Shown: positions 27,976-38,503 of the stretch, in pieces
Position numbering within the stretch: the stretch's first letter is position 1
Layout of the letters: the number at the start of each line of letters is the position of its first letter
Source: UPXZ01 sp049840795
GTDB lineage: Bacteria; Bacteroidota; Bacteroidia; Bacteroidales; Paludibacteraceae
Direction: 5' to 3'
Length of the DNA stretch: 64,000 bases
Assembly (NCBI GenBank): GCA_049840795.1
Contig: JASGJK010000031.1
Coordinates: 1-64,000, forward strand
The notes under the pieces: generated by a model
What the model saw: only the letters and a program-made list of their open reading frames with translations
Database searches by the model: none
What the model was told of the DNA's origin: nothing
Made by a program: the position numbers and the translations under genes

Positions 27976-29048
27976 AACCTTTGAATAGATTATTGTCCAA
28001 AGTATTATCGCCACTCAAAAAAGTTCAGTTTCACCTGGAACAAAAGAGGTTGGCAGCATATATTATTGCAACGAATAACCAAAAGAGAGCATTTTTGTTT
28101 GGCTCGCCAAGACACAGCGACATGGGCGATCAAGCACAAACGTACTGCATCCAGCGATGGATTAATAAAAATTATCGGCAGCATCATGTCATTATCTTCC
28201 ATCAAAGTAATGTAACTGACCAGATGATAACGGTTTTACGGAAAAATATCCGACCCGATGATATGATTTTTTTTCACAGTGGCTACCATTTAACAGACTT
28301 GTATCCGGTAAGAAAGGCATATTGTAAGGTGGCATCAGAGTTCTCAGATCACAAGATTGTTGTATTTCCCCAGACGGTAAATTTTGTTACCGATAAAGAT
28401 ATCGAAAAAGAAGTGGCAGATACATTTAATAATCACTGCAATATAACGTTGCTTTGCAGAGATGAGCTTTCTTATAGTACGGCGCAAAGTTTATTTCATC
28501 GTTGCAAATTACATCTATATCCTGATATTGTAACATCGCTCATTGGCACAAGATACGATGACAATGCGAGTAAAAACGGAATTTTGTTTTGTATGAGAAA
28601 AGACAAAGAAGCCTTTTACAGCGTAGATGAAAAAAATAATTTTTACAAACGGTTTGATATTTTTAATACGACACTGATAGACACTACAATTTCTACGTCA
28701 TATAAAAAAATCAAGAAAAACCGAGAAGTGATATTAAAGAATATGCTGGACACGTTCGCACAACATAAACTGGTAATCACAGATAGGTACCACGGAACAA
28801 TTTTTTCGCTTATCACCAATACGCCGGTCATTGTAATAGCCTCTACCGACCACAAATTAAGTTCGGGAGTTAAGTGGTTTCCCGAGAGTTTTAGAAAATA
28901 TGTTTCCTTCGCCAAGGACTTGGATTCTGCTTACAACAAAGCCATAGAAATTTTGAGCCGTACGGAAATTATACCGCCGCTACCCGATTATTTCGAACAA
29001 AGGTATTATTCAAAATTAAAAGTTTTGCTGGAAAATGAAATTATGTAG
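27972..29048 (+). CDS. Polysaccharide pyruvyltransferase family protein 1
   Basis: 358 residues. N-terminal Rossmann-like half with FLFGSPRHSDMGDQAQTYC, then a C-terminal half with the family hallmark ITDRYHGTIFSLIT (~265-278). These enzymes put pyruvate ketals on sugars; some members may be plain glycosyltransferase-like proteins. It differs in its N-terminus from the three other family members in this operon and resembles the ExoV/CsaB branch. Overlaps the flippase by 4 nt and the next gene by 14 nt. Confidence 0.88.
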   Translation: MKPLNRLLSKVLSPLKKVQFHLEQKRLAAYIIATNNQKRAFLFGSPRHSDMGDQAQTYCIQRWINKNYRQHHVIIFHQSNVTDQMITVLRKNIRPDDMIFFHSGYHLTDLYPVRKAYCKVASEFSDHKIVVFPQTVNFVTDKDIEKEVADTFNNHCNITLLCRDELSYSTAQSLFHRCKLHLYPDIVTSLIGTRYDDNASKNGILFCMRKDKEAFYSVDEKNNFYKRFDIFNTTLIDTTISTSYKKIKKNREVILKNMLDTFAQHKLVITDRYHGTIFSLITNTPVIVIASTDHKLSSGVKWFPESFRKYVSFAKDLDSAYNKAIEILSRTEIIPPLPDYFEQRYYSKLKVLLENEIM

Positions 29049-30259
29049 CCCCGAAGATTGCACTGGTTGTTATGCGTGTTTCAATGCGTGTAATCATCAA
29101 GCCATTGAGATGATAAAGAATCACGAAGGTTTCTTTTATCCATCAATAAACAATGACAAATGTACCGAATGTGGTTTATGCGAAAAAAAATGTCCGGTAC
29201 TACATCCCGTCATCCGGTCATCGGATTTTGAACAGTATGGTTACGCTTGCTGGAGCAATGATAAAAACATCAGAAGAAAAAGTTCTTCAGGAGGTTTTTT
29301 CTCGGAAGCAGCTAATGTTATTCTCAAACAAGGCGGAGTCGTTGTGGGAGCCGGTTTTGATAAAAACTTCGTATTGAAACACTCGATGATAGACCAAGCA
29401 GAAGATTTGGAAAGTTTGCGAGGCTCCAAATACGTTCAAAGTCAGATGAATGATATTTTTTACAACATTAAACATCATCTGAAAGAGAACAGAACAGTAT
29501 TATTTACAGGAACACCTTGTCAAGTAGCAGGTTTATATAGTTATTTAGGGAAAAGAGAAGAACACCTTTACACGTTGGATTTGATCTGTCATGGAGTACC
29601 CTCCGGAGCTGTATTTGACAAATACAAAAAATGGTTAGAAGAAAAACACCAGGCCAAACTAACCGATTATCAGTTTAGAGATAAACGACGTAGTTGGATG
29701 TGGTACAATATAAAAGCTCGGTTTAGTTCGGGTGATACATATATCGGGGGTTGGTTTAACGATCCGTTTCTGCGGATTTTTTTAAGAGACAATGTTTTGC
29801 GAGAGTGCTGCTATTCGTGTAAATACGCCAATATGAACAGAATAGGTGATATTACCATTGCCGACTATTGGGGATTTAAAACCAAAAACAATAAAGACAA
29901 AAATACCGATGAAGGAATTTCGCTGGCACTGATAAATAACCTGAAAGGCGAGGCTCTCTTTGAGCGATGCAAAACAAGCCTCACATTCTTTAGACGTGAG
30001 AAAGGAGAAATCTCCAAAAGCCAAAAAAATTTGTCTTCTTCCCTGGAACATGCCACTTTCTCGTACTGCATTTTGGAATGATTTTCATAATCTCGATTTT
30101 GACTCTGTAATTAAAAGATACGGCTATCCGCAAAAAAGATCGGCTGAAAGATGGCTTGTATCCGAATACGGCAAAAACTCGTTGACAAATTCAGTCGTCT
30201 TTATCATCCGAGTGATAAATAAAATAAATCGTACATTTTTTAGTAATAAAAAACAATGA
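29035..30259 (+). CDS. F420 hydrogenase/dehydrogenase beta-like Fe-S protein (one frameshift)
   Basis: Two [4Fe-4S] ferredoxin motifs lead: CTGCYACFNAC and CTECGLCEKKC (residues ~8-55). Next come the FrhB-like domains (SSGGFFSEAA, GTPCQVAGLYSYL, DLICHGVPSGAVF, IADYWG). The first frame ends at 30081, but a conserved-looking tail (RTAFWNDFHNLDFDS ... RWLVSEYGKN) continues to 30259 in the +1 frame. One extra base or two missing lie near 30040-30070. Bacteroidota lack F420; in capsule loci this family sits with pyruvyltransferases, with unclear redox or sugar-modifying role. Overlaps both neighbours. Confidence 0.85.
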
Positions 30260-31242
30260 AGAACGATATTAAATTTAGTATAATAGTGCCCGTTTATAAT
30301 ATTGAAAAGTATATTGAAAAATGCTTAGATTCTATTGTAAACCAATCATATATCAATATAGAAATCATATTGGTGAACGATGGTTCTAAAGACGGTTCAC
30401 CAACCATACTAAAAAAATATGCAGAAAAAGACCAACGTATAGTTCTTGTTGACAAGGAAAACGGGGGGTTGTCCTCAGCACGGAATGCCGGAATAGATGT
30501 GAGTACCGGCGACTATATTTCTTTTATTGATGGCGATGATTGGGTATCTACTGAACTATACAAAACGGTGGCAGAACAAATAGACCAACACGGTGAAGTT
30601 GATTTACTTACGTATTCATTTTATAATTATTATGGTAGTACGGAAGATATGGTTGTTTTTTCTTATAAATCTACAGATTGCTTAAACGGCAAAGAATTTT
30701 ACGAAAAATCCAATTATTATGTAAATGCCTGGAGTAAAATTTACAAAGCTAAAACACTGAAAGCGAAAGATTTTCGCTTTATAAAAGGTATTGTGCACGA
30801 AGATATTCCTTTCACCATTTTATACACAATCGGGAGCGAAAGCGTAGTAAATATCAATACGCCATTTTATTATTATCGCCGTAACAGAGCCGATTCAATA
30901 TTAAATACATTGAACGAAAAAAGTCTGCGAGACAAAGCATTTATTGTGGCGTATCTGATTGACAAATCCCGTGAGATGAATTACACTTATACCTATTTTA
31001 ACGATAAGATATTTTTATATTGGCTTAGTTTGTCAAAAGCGGTGAAATACCCCGTAGCATCGCTTATCACATTCTATGCTGATGCACACATCCTTCAAAA
31101 GATAGCTACCATTGTTACTCATTCATCATACAGACATTCGGTGAGCGGTTTCTTGGCAAAGTATAGCCCCACATTCGCTATCAGATGTAACTATTGGGGT
31201 CATGTATTGAAATTCTGGTTGAAAAAGATTATTTTAAAATGA
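30256..31242 (+). CDS. Family 2 glycosyltransferase
   Basis: 328 residues, GT-A fold. FSIIVPVYNIEKYIEKCLDSI at the start, VNDGSKDGS for nucleotide binding (~40), SSARNAGID, and the metal-binding D-x-D-like IDGDDW (~92-98). A second acidic cluster IVHEDIPF (~180) is typical for bacterial capsule GT2 enzymes. Cytoplasmic face of the membrane. Overlaps both neighbours by 4 nt. Confidence 0.93.
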   Translation: MKNDIKFSIIVPVYNIEKYIEKCLDSIVNQSYINIEIILVNDGSKDGSPTILKKYAEKDQRIVLVDKENGGLSSARNAGIDVSTGDYISFIDGDDWVSTELYKTVAEQIDQHGEVDLLTYSFYNYYGSTEDMVVFSYKSTDCLNGKEFYEKSNYYVNAWSKIYKAKTLKAKDFRFIKGIVHEDIPFTILYTIGSESVVNINTPFYYYRRNRADSILNTLNEKSLRDKAFIVAYLIDKSREMNYTYTYFNDKIFLYWLSLSKAVKYPVASLITFYADAHILQKIATIVTHSSYRHSVSGFLAKYSPTFAIRCNYWGHVLKFWLKKIILK

Positions 31243-32357
31243 GCGTTGTTACTCAATACACCGTACTGAAAATATTATTATTACTGATATTTATTATCTC
31301 AGGCTATGGTATCAGCAGAGGTAGCAGGCAGCACTATTGGTATTATTCTTTGCCGGCAATCGTCAGTTACACTATCATTCAGGGATTGCGTTATGCACGC
31401 GGAGTAGATTATCTTTCCTATAAATTTTCGTACGAACATTTTGACAGGGAAAGTAGAGGCACTGTTTTTAAATTGATAAATCAGTTTTTGAATGATGTGA
31501 TAGGATTGCCTTATTACGGCGCATTTATGTTTTATGGTTTTTTGCTGATTCTGGCTGTGATTTTAATTTTCCGCAGGTATCGTAAAATAGCTCTTTTCGC
31601 ATTGCCCATTTTCTTGATAACCACCATTCTGCAATCTGAAAATCTGATTCGTCAGTTTTTGGCTGTGGCTTTTATTTATTTGTCATTTTACGAACTTATG
31701 GGCGACAGATGGAAAACATCCCTCGTTTATTTTATATTAGGGTATCTTATCCACGCCTCGTGTTTGATTTTATTGCCATTTTTCGTACTGTTTCATTACG
31801 TGAAAATTCCAAAATTCTCCCCTTGGTGGTTAATAGGCGCTTATTTGTTGATTGTTATTTTTTGGAAAATAAGTTATTGGGGCAATGCCACGACCTATCT
31901 AAATGCCTTAAATCTGGATGGGCAGTTTTCATCTTACACACAAGACGCCGAGCGATGGTTTACCGCTGAGGGTTCGTTAAGTGCAAGGCAGGAAAGAAAC
32001 TCCACTATCTCTATGATTGCCATTGTACGGGAATCATTGATGAATTGCATTATCATTTATTTTGGGTACAAACTCATACGAAGTTATCCCAAATTGCAAC
32101 TCCCGTTTTTTCTGTATTACTTATCTGTAATTTTGCTTCAAATGGCATTTGATATTGAAGCCATTGTACGCATCGGCAGATGGTTTTATATCTTTGAGAT
32201 GTTTATTGCCGGTTTTGTACTAACATACACACCACGTAAAAATAATTATATCAGATATGCACTTATTTTTATTTGCATTAATTATACGTATGATTTTATT
32301 TCTCATTTTTTAACCGATTTGCAGCCTTATCAGTGTGGGTTTATTTGGAACCAGTAA
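31239..32357 (+). CDS. EpsG family polysaccharide polymerase (Wzy-like)
   Basis: About 372 residues with some ten hydrophobic segments and the EpsG-type early motif GLRYARGVDYLSYKFSYE, followed by the SENLIRQFLAVAFIYLSF helix. It probably joins repeat units on the periplasmic side. I use the ATG at 31239, which overlaps the stop of the preceding gene as ATGA; the longer frame from 31194 would overlap by ~50 nt. Confidence 0.88.
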   Translation: MSVVTQYTVLKILLLLIFIISGYGISRGSRQHYWYYSLPAIVSYTIIQGLRYARGVDYLSYKFSYEHFDRESRGTVFKLINQFLNDVIGLPYYGAFMFYGFLLILAVILIFRRYRKIALFALPIFLITTILQSENLIRQFLAVAFIYLSFYELMGDRWKTSLVYFILGYLIHASCLILLPFFVLFHYVKIPKFSPWWLIGAYLLIVIFWKISYWGNATTYLNALNLDGQFSSYTQDAERWFTAEGSLSARQERNSTISMIAIVRESLMNCIIIYFGYKLIRSYPKLQLPFFLYYLSVILLQMAFDIEAIVRIGRWFYIFEMFIAGFVLTYTPRKNNYIRYALIFICINYTYDFISHFLTDLQPYQCGFIWNQ

Positions 32358-32384
32358 TCTTTGATATATAAAGTTATAATCAAT

Positions 32385-33506
32385 ATGAGTATTCAAAAGA
32401 AAATATCATTAATAACTATTATTGATAACACTAATTTCGGTACCTATTTGCAAGCGACAGCTTTAGGGCTCGTGCTGAAAAGTAAAGGCTTTTATGTAGA
32501 AATTGTAAACTATCAGCGACCTCATCTAACGACCTCGTATAATGTAAAAGAAGCTGTCAAGAAAGGCTTATTAAAATCTGTATATAATATCTTATATCGC
32601 ATTCCGCGTGTGGCTTATCAGAAAAAAAAATGCCGTGATTTTGTGTTGCGATACGTCCCTTTTTCGCCGACCAAATATACCAACTACGAAGAATTGGTGA
32701 AGCAGTCTCCGGAAGCTGATATCTATATGACCGGAAGCGATCAGGTATGGAATAGTATATACAACAAAGGAATAGACAAATCTTATTATTTAGATTTTGC
32801 TCCGGAAAACAAACTCCGTGTAGCGTATGCTGCAAGTGTAGGTATGCCCTCCTTTCCAAAAGATGAAGTGAGTGAGACGAAAGCTTTGTTGAGAAAATAC
32901 AATTCAATTTCTGTACGGGAATTTGATGTAAAACAACTTCTTTTAAATATTGGTATCGCAAATGTAGAAGTAGTTTTAGACCCAACGTTGTTACTCAACG
33001 GAAGAGACTGGACAAAACTGATTCGCAATATTAAGAAGCCGGCAGAAGAGTATTTACTGATTTACACCGTAGAAACAAAGAAAGAAAGTAAAATCATAGA
33101 GTTAGTGGCGAAAGAGATTGCGAGGAAAAAGAAACTTAAGATTTATGCCGTATCATACTCAGGCAGAGCTTATGGACTCCGCTTTTGCGATAAAATTTTT
33201 TACAGGGCTGCTCCCGATACTTTTTTAAATTTAATGTATCACACACAGTATGTTGTGGTGAGTTCTTTTCACGGCACTGCCTTTGCTATAAATATGAACA
33301 AACAATTTTTCTCAATCATTCCTAATCGGTTCAATACTCGAGTCAAAAATCTGCTTGATTTATGCGGGCTTGAAAACAGATTAATTGAGAACGAAGAATT
33401 TTCAATAGAAAAATCAGGAACCATTGATTTTGACAAGGTAAATCAAATTCTTAGTTCGGAAAGAGAAAAGGCATTAGATTATATAGACAGAATTATCAAA
33501 CAATAA
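32385..33506 (+). CDS. Polysaccharide pyruvyltransferase family protein 2
   Basis: About 373 residues. N-terminus ISLITIIDNTNFGTYLQATALGL, then YMTGSDQVWNS (~110), YYLDFAP, YAASVGM, VLDPTLLL and VVSSFHGTAFAINM (~295). This is the GSDQVW subclass common in Bacteroidales capsule loci. ATG at 32385 chosen over an upstream TTG at 32361, since MSIQKKISLI aligns with the paralogues at 35015 and 39629. Confidence 0.9.
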   Translation: MSIQKKISLITIIDNTNFGTYLQATALGLVLKSKGFYVEIVNYQRPHLTTSYNVKEAVKKGLLKSVYNILYRIPRVAYQKKKCRDFVLRYVPFSPTKYTNYEELVKQSPEADIYMTGSDQVWNSIYNKGIDKSYYLDFAPENKLRVAYAASVGMPSFPKDEVSETKALLRKYNSISVREFDVKQLLLNIGIANVEVVLDPTLLLNGRDWTKLIRNIKKPAEEYLLIYTVETKKESKIIELVAKEIARKKKLKIYAVSYSGRAYGLRFCDKIFYRAAPDTFLNLMYHTQYVVVSSFHGTAFAINMNKQFFSIIPNRFNTRVKNLLDLCGLENRLIENEEFSIEKSGTIDFDKVNQILSSEREKALDYIDRIIKQ

Positions 33507-33514
33507 CACATTTA

Positions 33515-34626
33515 ATGATGAATACATTGGCTTTTGTTTCTGCCGACTTTTTTGTGGATGTAGATATGCCTGTACTACCGTTGTTGGCAAAACGATGGGA
33601 GGTAACGTGGTATCTTTATACTTTTGATGCGGCGAGGTACGATGTCGATTTCTTGACTGATTTCGCAAACAGGAATGGCTTCAACATCAAAATAATACGC
33701 TTATTTGGAAGAAGACGAAGTTTTAAAAATATAAAAACAACGTATCATCTGTTTTCAGAGCTGCGAGAAAAGTCATTTTCACTTTATTATTTTGAATATC
33801 TCGGCGACCCTTATTCCTTTCTGATGTCGTTGATAATAAATCGAAAGAAAAAATATTAGCATTGCACGATGTAAAAAGCCACAGTAACTTTACAAGTGGG
33901 AGTTATCATTTCTTTCTCGATCTACGATTAAAAACATTCACACACATTCAGACTTTTTCCGAAAGCCAGTCTTCATGTCTTAAAAAAAAGTATGGAAAAA
34001 AGTCGTTTGTAATTCCGCTATCCAAAAAAGATTCCGGCGTTTCTACCGTTCAGCGCCTTTCAGTAGAAGATGGTGTGAAGTTTTTATTTTTCGGGGGGGT
34101 TCATCAATATAAACGCCTCGACGTCTTAATTCTGGCTTTTGAGAAACTATTATCAACGAACAAGAATGTTAGCTTAACCATAGCAGGAAAGGGACCACAT
34201 TGGGAATATTGTTCTCAACTCATAAATACAAAGCATAAATATAATTTAAAAATCAATTTTATAGATCAAACCGAAGTACCTGATTTATTTATGTCACATC
34301 ATTTCTTGGTTCTTCCTTATCAAGATGTAACGCAAGCAGGTCCTTTGTTTGATGCTTTTAACTATAGTCTCCCGGTAATCACTTCCGATCAACCTGGTTT
34401 TAAGGAATTTGTACAAGAAGATATCGCCGGATTTACATTTCAAACAGGAGTTGTTGAGCATTTGGCAGAAGTGATGTACAATTGTACTTGTCTTGCTAAC
34501 GATCAATATCGCACACTGGTCGAAAAGTTAAGAGAATATGCTTGTTCTTTTGATAAAACAAAAATAGCTCAAAGATATTTACAAATGTTTCAGTACGTTA
34601 TACAACACTCGTATGATTCAAAATAA
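33515..34626 (+). CDS. Family 4-like glycosyltransferase (frameshift in an A tract)
   Basis: First frame (33515-33859) gives the N-terminal Rossmann half and ends in NRKKKY. The second continues KEKILALHDVKSHSNFTSG to 34626, with FFGGVHQYKRLDVLILAFEK and the donor-site region LPYQDVTQAGPLFDAFNYSLPVITS. One A is missing in the run GAAAGAAAAAATATT near 33848; adding it restores a 371-codon gene. This could be a sequencing error or slippage in a homopolymer. Confidence 0.8.
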
Positions 34627-34930
34627 AGCGGATTTAAAATACTACTTGGCAGAAGGTTTAAAACGTTTTGGCAAAAAAACAACATTGAAAGACTAGGATT
34701 CAAGCTCGGTTTACCATTTACCCGAATACAATAGACATCGGCTTTCGAATATACCATACAGGACATTTTATTCATGTGAAAAAAACTGCCATATTGGGAA
34801 AAACTGTACATTACTACCGGGGGTAGTTATAGGCAACAAGAATTTGGGAAACGACATATTGAGAAAACCCATAACTTCTCTTTCTTTAAAAGATTATGCT
34901 TTCAAAAAAACATTATCTCATAGCTGTTAA
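34613..34930 (+). pseudogene. Serine/colanic-type O-acetyltransferase remnant
   Basis: Pieces of a left-handed beta-helix acetyltransferase lie in different frames: MIQNKADLKYYLAEGLKRFG (start overlaps the previous stop), LGFKLGLPFT, DIGFRIYHTGHF and NCTLLPGVVIGNKNLGND. At least two indels separate them, and the hexapeptide-repeat C-terminal part (~80 residues) is missing. Probably once acetylated the capsule sugar. Confidence 0.6.
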
Positions 34931-35014
34931 ATATCTGATTCTTGATTTGTTGAAATTAATAGTCAAACTAAACAAAGGATTAAAATAAACATGTAATTTG
35001 AATATACTTAGTGT

Positions 35015-36193
35015 ATGAAAAAAAAAATTGGTGGAGTGATTGTTTCTTATATGAACCATAATAACTATGGTTCTTCTCTGCAAGCTTATGCAACGCTTGT
35101 AAAGGTTCAGAACTTGGGCTACGACTTTGAGTTTATCAAATATAACAAGCAAAGGAATGTTTTTGATTGGATAAAAATAGCTCCCGGCTTACTTTTCAGT
35201 GGCGGCTTAACACTTATAATGGCAAAATATAAATTGAGGTTACTGACAATAGTGAAACCACAATACCAAAAAGATCTACTTATCCGGAACAACGTAAATA
35301 ATCAATTTAAGGAAAAGTGCTTTGTCCCCTATTTCAGATATTACGATGGTTACGAAGATTTGAAAAAAGGATCTCTCAATTATCATTTGGTTATGGTGGG
35401 TAGCGATCAGGTTTGGAGACCGTTTGGATTTTACAGTAATTACTGGAATTTAATGTTTGTAGATGATTTAGTTCCAAAAATTTCGTATGCTTCCAGTTTT
35501 GGCGTTTCATCTCTTCCGACTCATCAGATAAAGGGAACAAAACGATATTTGGATCGACTTGATGCTATAGGTGTTCGAGAGGCTCAGGCAAAGGAAATAG
35601 TAGACTCTTTATCTACTAATAAGGCTACGGTTGTTGCAGACCCTACTATGTTGCTTACAAAAGAAGAATGGACTTCTTTTGCTGGTAGTTCTGCTTTCGA
35701 TATAAATGAACCCTATATTTTTTGTTATCTGCTTGGTACGCGAAAAGACATAAGAAAGGAAGTCCAAACGCTAAAAGAAAAAACCGGATATAAAGTTGTA
35801 TTTCTGTGCCACATGGACGAGTACATTGCTGCTGACGAGGGAATTGGAGATTTCGCCCCTTACAATGTTGACCCGAAAGACTTTGTAAAACTCATATCTA
35901 AAGCCGAGTACGTGTGTACAGATTCGTTTCATGGTACCGTATTTTCAATTTTAATGGAGCGTAAGTTTATATCCTTCTATCGGGTTAAGCCATCCAAATC
36001 AGGCTCCACGCATTCTAGAATCGACAGTCTATTAAATATATTTGGCTTGGACAATCGAAAATTCAAGCAAGATGTTTATAACGAAATATCACAAGAGATA
36101 AATTACTCCATTGTTGCTAAAAAACTTCGTGAACTAAGAGACGAGTCCTATGAATTTTTAAAAAACAGTTTAAAATTTCATACACAAAAATGA
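35015..36193 (+). CDS. Polysaccharide pyruvyltransferase family protein 3
   Basis: 392 residues: IGGVIVSYMNHNNYGSSLQAYA, MVGSDQVWRPFG (~127), ISYASSFGVSSLP, VADPTMLLT and VCTDSFHGTVFSILME (~305). Same subclass as the products at 32385 and 39629. The stop overlaps the next start by 4 nt. ~85 bp separate it from the acetyltransferase remnant. Confidence 0.9.
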   Translation: MKKKIGGVIVSYMNHNNYGSSLQAYATLVKVQNLGYDFEFIKYNKQRNVFDWIKIAPGLLFSGGLTLIMAKYKLRLLTIVKPQYQKDLLIRNNVNNQFKEKCFVPYFRYYDGYEDLKKGSLNYHLVMVGSDQVWRPFGFYSNYWNLMFVDDLVPKISYASSFGVSSLPTHQIKGTKRYLDRLDAIGVREAQAKEIVDSLSTNKATVVADPTMLLTKEEWTSFAGSSAFDINEPYIFCYLLGTRKDIRKEVQTLKEKTGYKVVFLCHMDEYIAADEGIGDFAPYNVDPKDFVKLISKAEYVCTDSFHGTVFSILMERKFISFYRVKPSKSGSTHSRIDSLLNIFGLDNRKFKQDVYNEISQEINYSIVAKKLRELRDESYEFLKNSLKFHTQK

Positions 36194-37230
36194 AATATCC
36201 TAACGTTTTAGTCGTAGCCACCTCACACAAAACTCGGGGAGGAATAGCGGCTGTGGTAAGGATTCATAAAAGCGGTAAACACTGGGATTTATTCCATTGT
36301 CATTGGATTGAGACTCATCGGGATGGAACGCCAATATACAAACTATGGTATTTATTTATCGCTTTAGCGCAGTATCTTGTGTTGTTGCCTTTTTACGATA
36401 TTGTTCATATACACATAGCCACAAGAGCTTCTGCCCGCAGAAAGCAGCTTTTCTTATATCCGGCTAAATGGTTACAAAAAAAAGTTATTCTTCACTTTCA
36501 TCCACCGGACGAGAAATTTCTTACAGAACAAAATGGACTTGCGCTATACCAAAAGCTGTTTGACATGGCTGATTTGGTTTTAGTTTTATCAACACATTGG
36601 CAACAATGGATACAGCAAACGTTTGCCGTTCAGACAGAAATAAAAGTATTGTACAATCCCTATCCAAAAGTAAATCGTAGAGATGATCTTAGACAGGAAA
36701 ATATACTTTTTGCCGGAGTATTGATTGATAAGAAAGGATACGAAGTTTTAATCAGAGCATTCGCACGCATTCATCCTTCACATCCTCACTGGAGATTAGT
36801 ATTTGCCGGAAGTGGAGAGATACAAAAGGCACAAAACCTAATCGCAGAATTAGGGATTGACCAAAATGTAGATTTTCTTGGATGGGTGCAGGCGACCGAA
36901 AAAGAAAACGCTTTTCACAACGCATCTATTTTTTGTTTGCCAAGTGATGGCGAAGGATTTCCAATGGCGGTTTTGGATGCTTGGGCTTACGGCATACCTT
37001 GCGTGATGACACCTGTAGGAGGCATACCCGATGTAGTCAAAGATGGAGTGAACGGAATGCTTTTCCCGATCAGAGACGACCAAGTTTTAGCCGAAAAATT
37101 AGAGATATTAGTTACAGATAAGGAGCGTAGGGCGGAGATAGTATCCGGAGCAGATAAATTAATCAAAAAAATGTTTGATATAGATCAAATATCTAAAGCA
37201 TTAGACAAAATTTATACAGAGTTAAGTTAA
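36190..37230 (+). CDS. Family 4 glycosyltransferase
   Basis: 346 residues, GT-B fold. N-terminus VLVVATSHKTRGGIAAVVR with acceptor-side HCHWIETHRDGTP. C-terminal donor domain: LFAGVLIDKKGYEVLIRAFAR, LVFAGSGEIQ, FLGWVQATEKENAF, and the EX7E-type sugar-nucleotide site SDGEGFPMAVLDAWAYGIPCV (split here as two overlapping blocks). Closely related to the gene at 38500, so the two probably arose by duplication. Confidence 0.93.
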   Translation: MKYPNVLVVATSHKTRGGIAAVVRIHKSGKHWDLFHCHWIETHRDGTPIYKLWYLFIALAQYLVLLPFYDIVHIHIATRASARRKQLFLYPAKWLQKKVILHFHPPDEKFLTEQNGLALYQKLFDMADLVLVLSTHWQQWIQQTFAVQTEIKVLYNPYPKVNRRDDLRQENILFAGVLIDKKGYEVLIRAFARIHPSHPHWRLVFAGSGEIQKAQNLIAELGIDQNVDFLGWVQATEKENAFHNASIFCLPSDGEGFPMAVLDAWAYGIPCVMTPVGGIPDVVKDGVNGMLFPIRDDQVLAEKLEILVTDKERRAEIVSGADKLIKKMFDIDQISKALDKIYTELS

Positions 37231-37250
37231 CCGACTAAAGTTGTTTTTCT

Positions 37251-38363
37251 ATGAAAATTGTTCATATCATTCGTGGAAATTTTGATACAAAAGCGCTAAG
37301 CGGCGTTTACAAAATCATCGATTTGTTATCGTCATCGTTGGTATCTTTAGGGGCAGAAGTCGTGGTCTGTAGTGTTGGCAAACCTACGGATACTTTATTT
37401 AAGCCATCCACTTACAGACACGTATGGATACCGGAGTCAAAAATACGTTTATTTATCACAAAACAATTTCAAGATTTTGTCAAGGAGCAAACTACCGATA
37501 CTATTTTTCACTTTCATTCTGTTTTTATCCCTTGGTATTTGGATGCGATGAAATATCTGCGAAAACACGGGTATCAACGAATTGTTCTAACTCCCCACGG
37601 GCAATATATGGAACAAGCGATGAAAATATCCTTAAAAAAACAGCTGTCTTTTTTGCTCTTTGACTCAAGAATAATAAAAGAAGCCTCTATAATACACCTT
37701 ATCGGACGCACCGAATTTACACTTCGATTATTACCCAGCGTGAGTCTATATGAGTTTATTCCCAACGGATGTGATACTACTCTATCGGTTCCTAACAAAA
37801 AAAGGGGAAACCTTATATTCGGCTATTTAGGGAGGTTAGATATAAAACAAAAAGGATTGGACAATCTCATAAGCTCTTTTCTCGAATATAAAAAAGCGGG
37901 CGGAACGGGAAAACTTCAACTCGCCGGCGATGGACCGGATAAGTCCAAGCTAATCAAACGAGTTCGCAAATCTCCATACAGAGAATCTGTATATTTTATG
38001 GGGGTGGTTTATGACGAAAGAAAGTGGGACTTTTTGAATGAATGTGCTTTCTTCTGTCATCCTTCCCGCTGGGATGTTTTTCCCACGAGTGTGTTGGAAG
38101 CAGCAAACTGCGGTGTACCGTTGATAGTGACGGAAGCTACCAATATAGATACGTTGGTAAAAAAATACAATGCCGGCGTAGTTTTGTCTGATGCCAATGT
38201 TAAGAGTGAGCTTAAGGATGCCTTTTTTTACTCGGAACTACTTTTCCAACAAAAAAAAGCCTACGAGGAGATGTGCAATAATTCTAAACAGATGATAGAA
38301 ATTGGACTTAATTGGAACCGTATCGTACAAAAATTTACGGATCAATTATACATGAGATGCTGA
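37251..38363 (+). CDS. Family 4 glycosyltransferase
   Basis: 370 residues, GT-B fold. HIIRGNFDTKALSGVYKIID at the start, LTPHGQYMEQAMK in the N domain. Donor domain: GYLGRLDIKQKGLDNLI, LQLAGDGPDKSKL, FFCHPSRWDVFPTSVLEAANCG (EX7E region), VPLIVTEATN. Follows the previous gene by 20 bp. Sugar specificity cannot be read. Confidence 0.92.
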   Translation: MKIVHIIRGNFDTKALSGVYKIIDLLSSSLVSLGAEVVVCSVGKPTDTLFKPSTYRHVWIPESKIRLFITKQFQDFVKEQTTDTIFHFHSVFIPWYLDAMKYLRKHGYQRIVLTPHGQYMEQAMKISLKKQLSFLLFDSRIIKEASIIHLIGRTEFTLRLLPSVSLYEFIPNGCDTTLSVPNKKRGNLIFGYLGRLDIKQKGLDNLISSFLEYKKAGGTGKLQLAGDGPDKSKLIKRVRKSPYRESVYFMGVVYDERKWDFLNECAFFCHPSRWDVFPTSVLEAANCGVPLIVTEATNIDTLVKKYNAGVVLSDANVKSELKDAFFYSELLFQQKKAYEEMCNNSKQMIEIGLNWNRIVQKFTDQLYMRC

Positions 38364-38368
38364 TGTAA

Positions 38369-38503
38369 CTTTCTATATGCCAAAAAAACACAGAAATTCC
38401 ACCATTGAGCGCAGGTATTGATTTGAAAAAGATCTATCGCGCAAAGGAGGAAACGAAGTACAAAAAAGAAGAAATGAACAGCGTAATAGAACAAATCAGA
38501 TGA
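38369..38503 (+). other. Short open remnant coupled to the next glycosyltransferase
   Basis: A stop-free stretch reads PPLSAGIDLKKIYRAKEETK and on to EEMNSVIEQIR. Its TGA overlaps the ATG of the 38500 gene as ATGA. That arrangement is typical for the end of a real upstream gene, but no start or body is left. It may be the tail of a deleted capsule gene. Confidence 0.3.
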
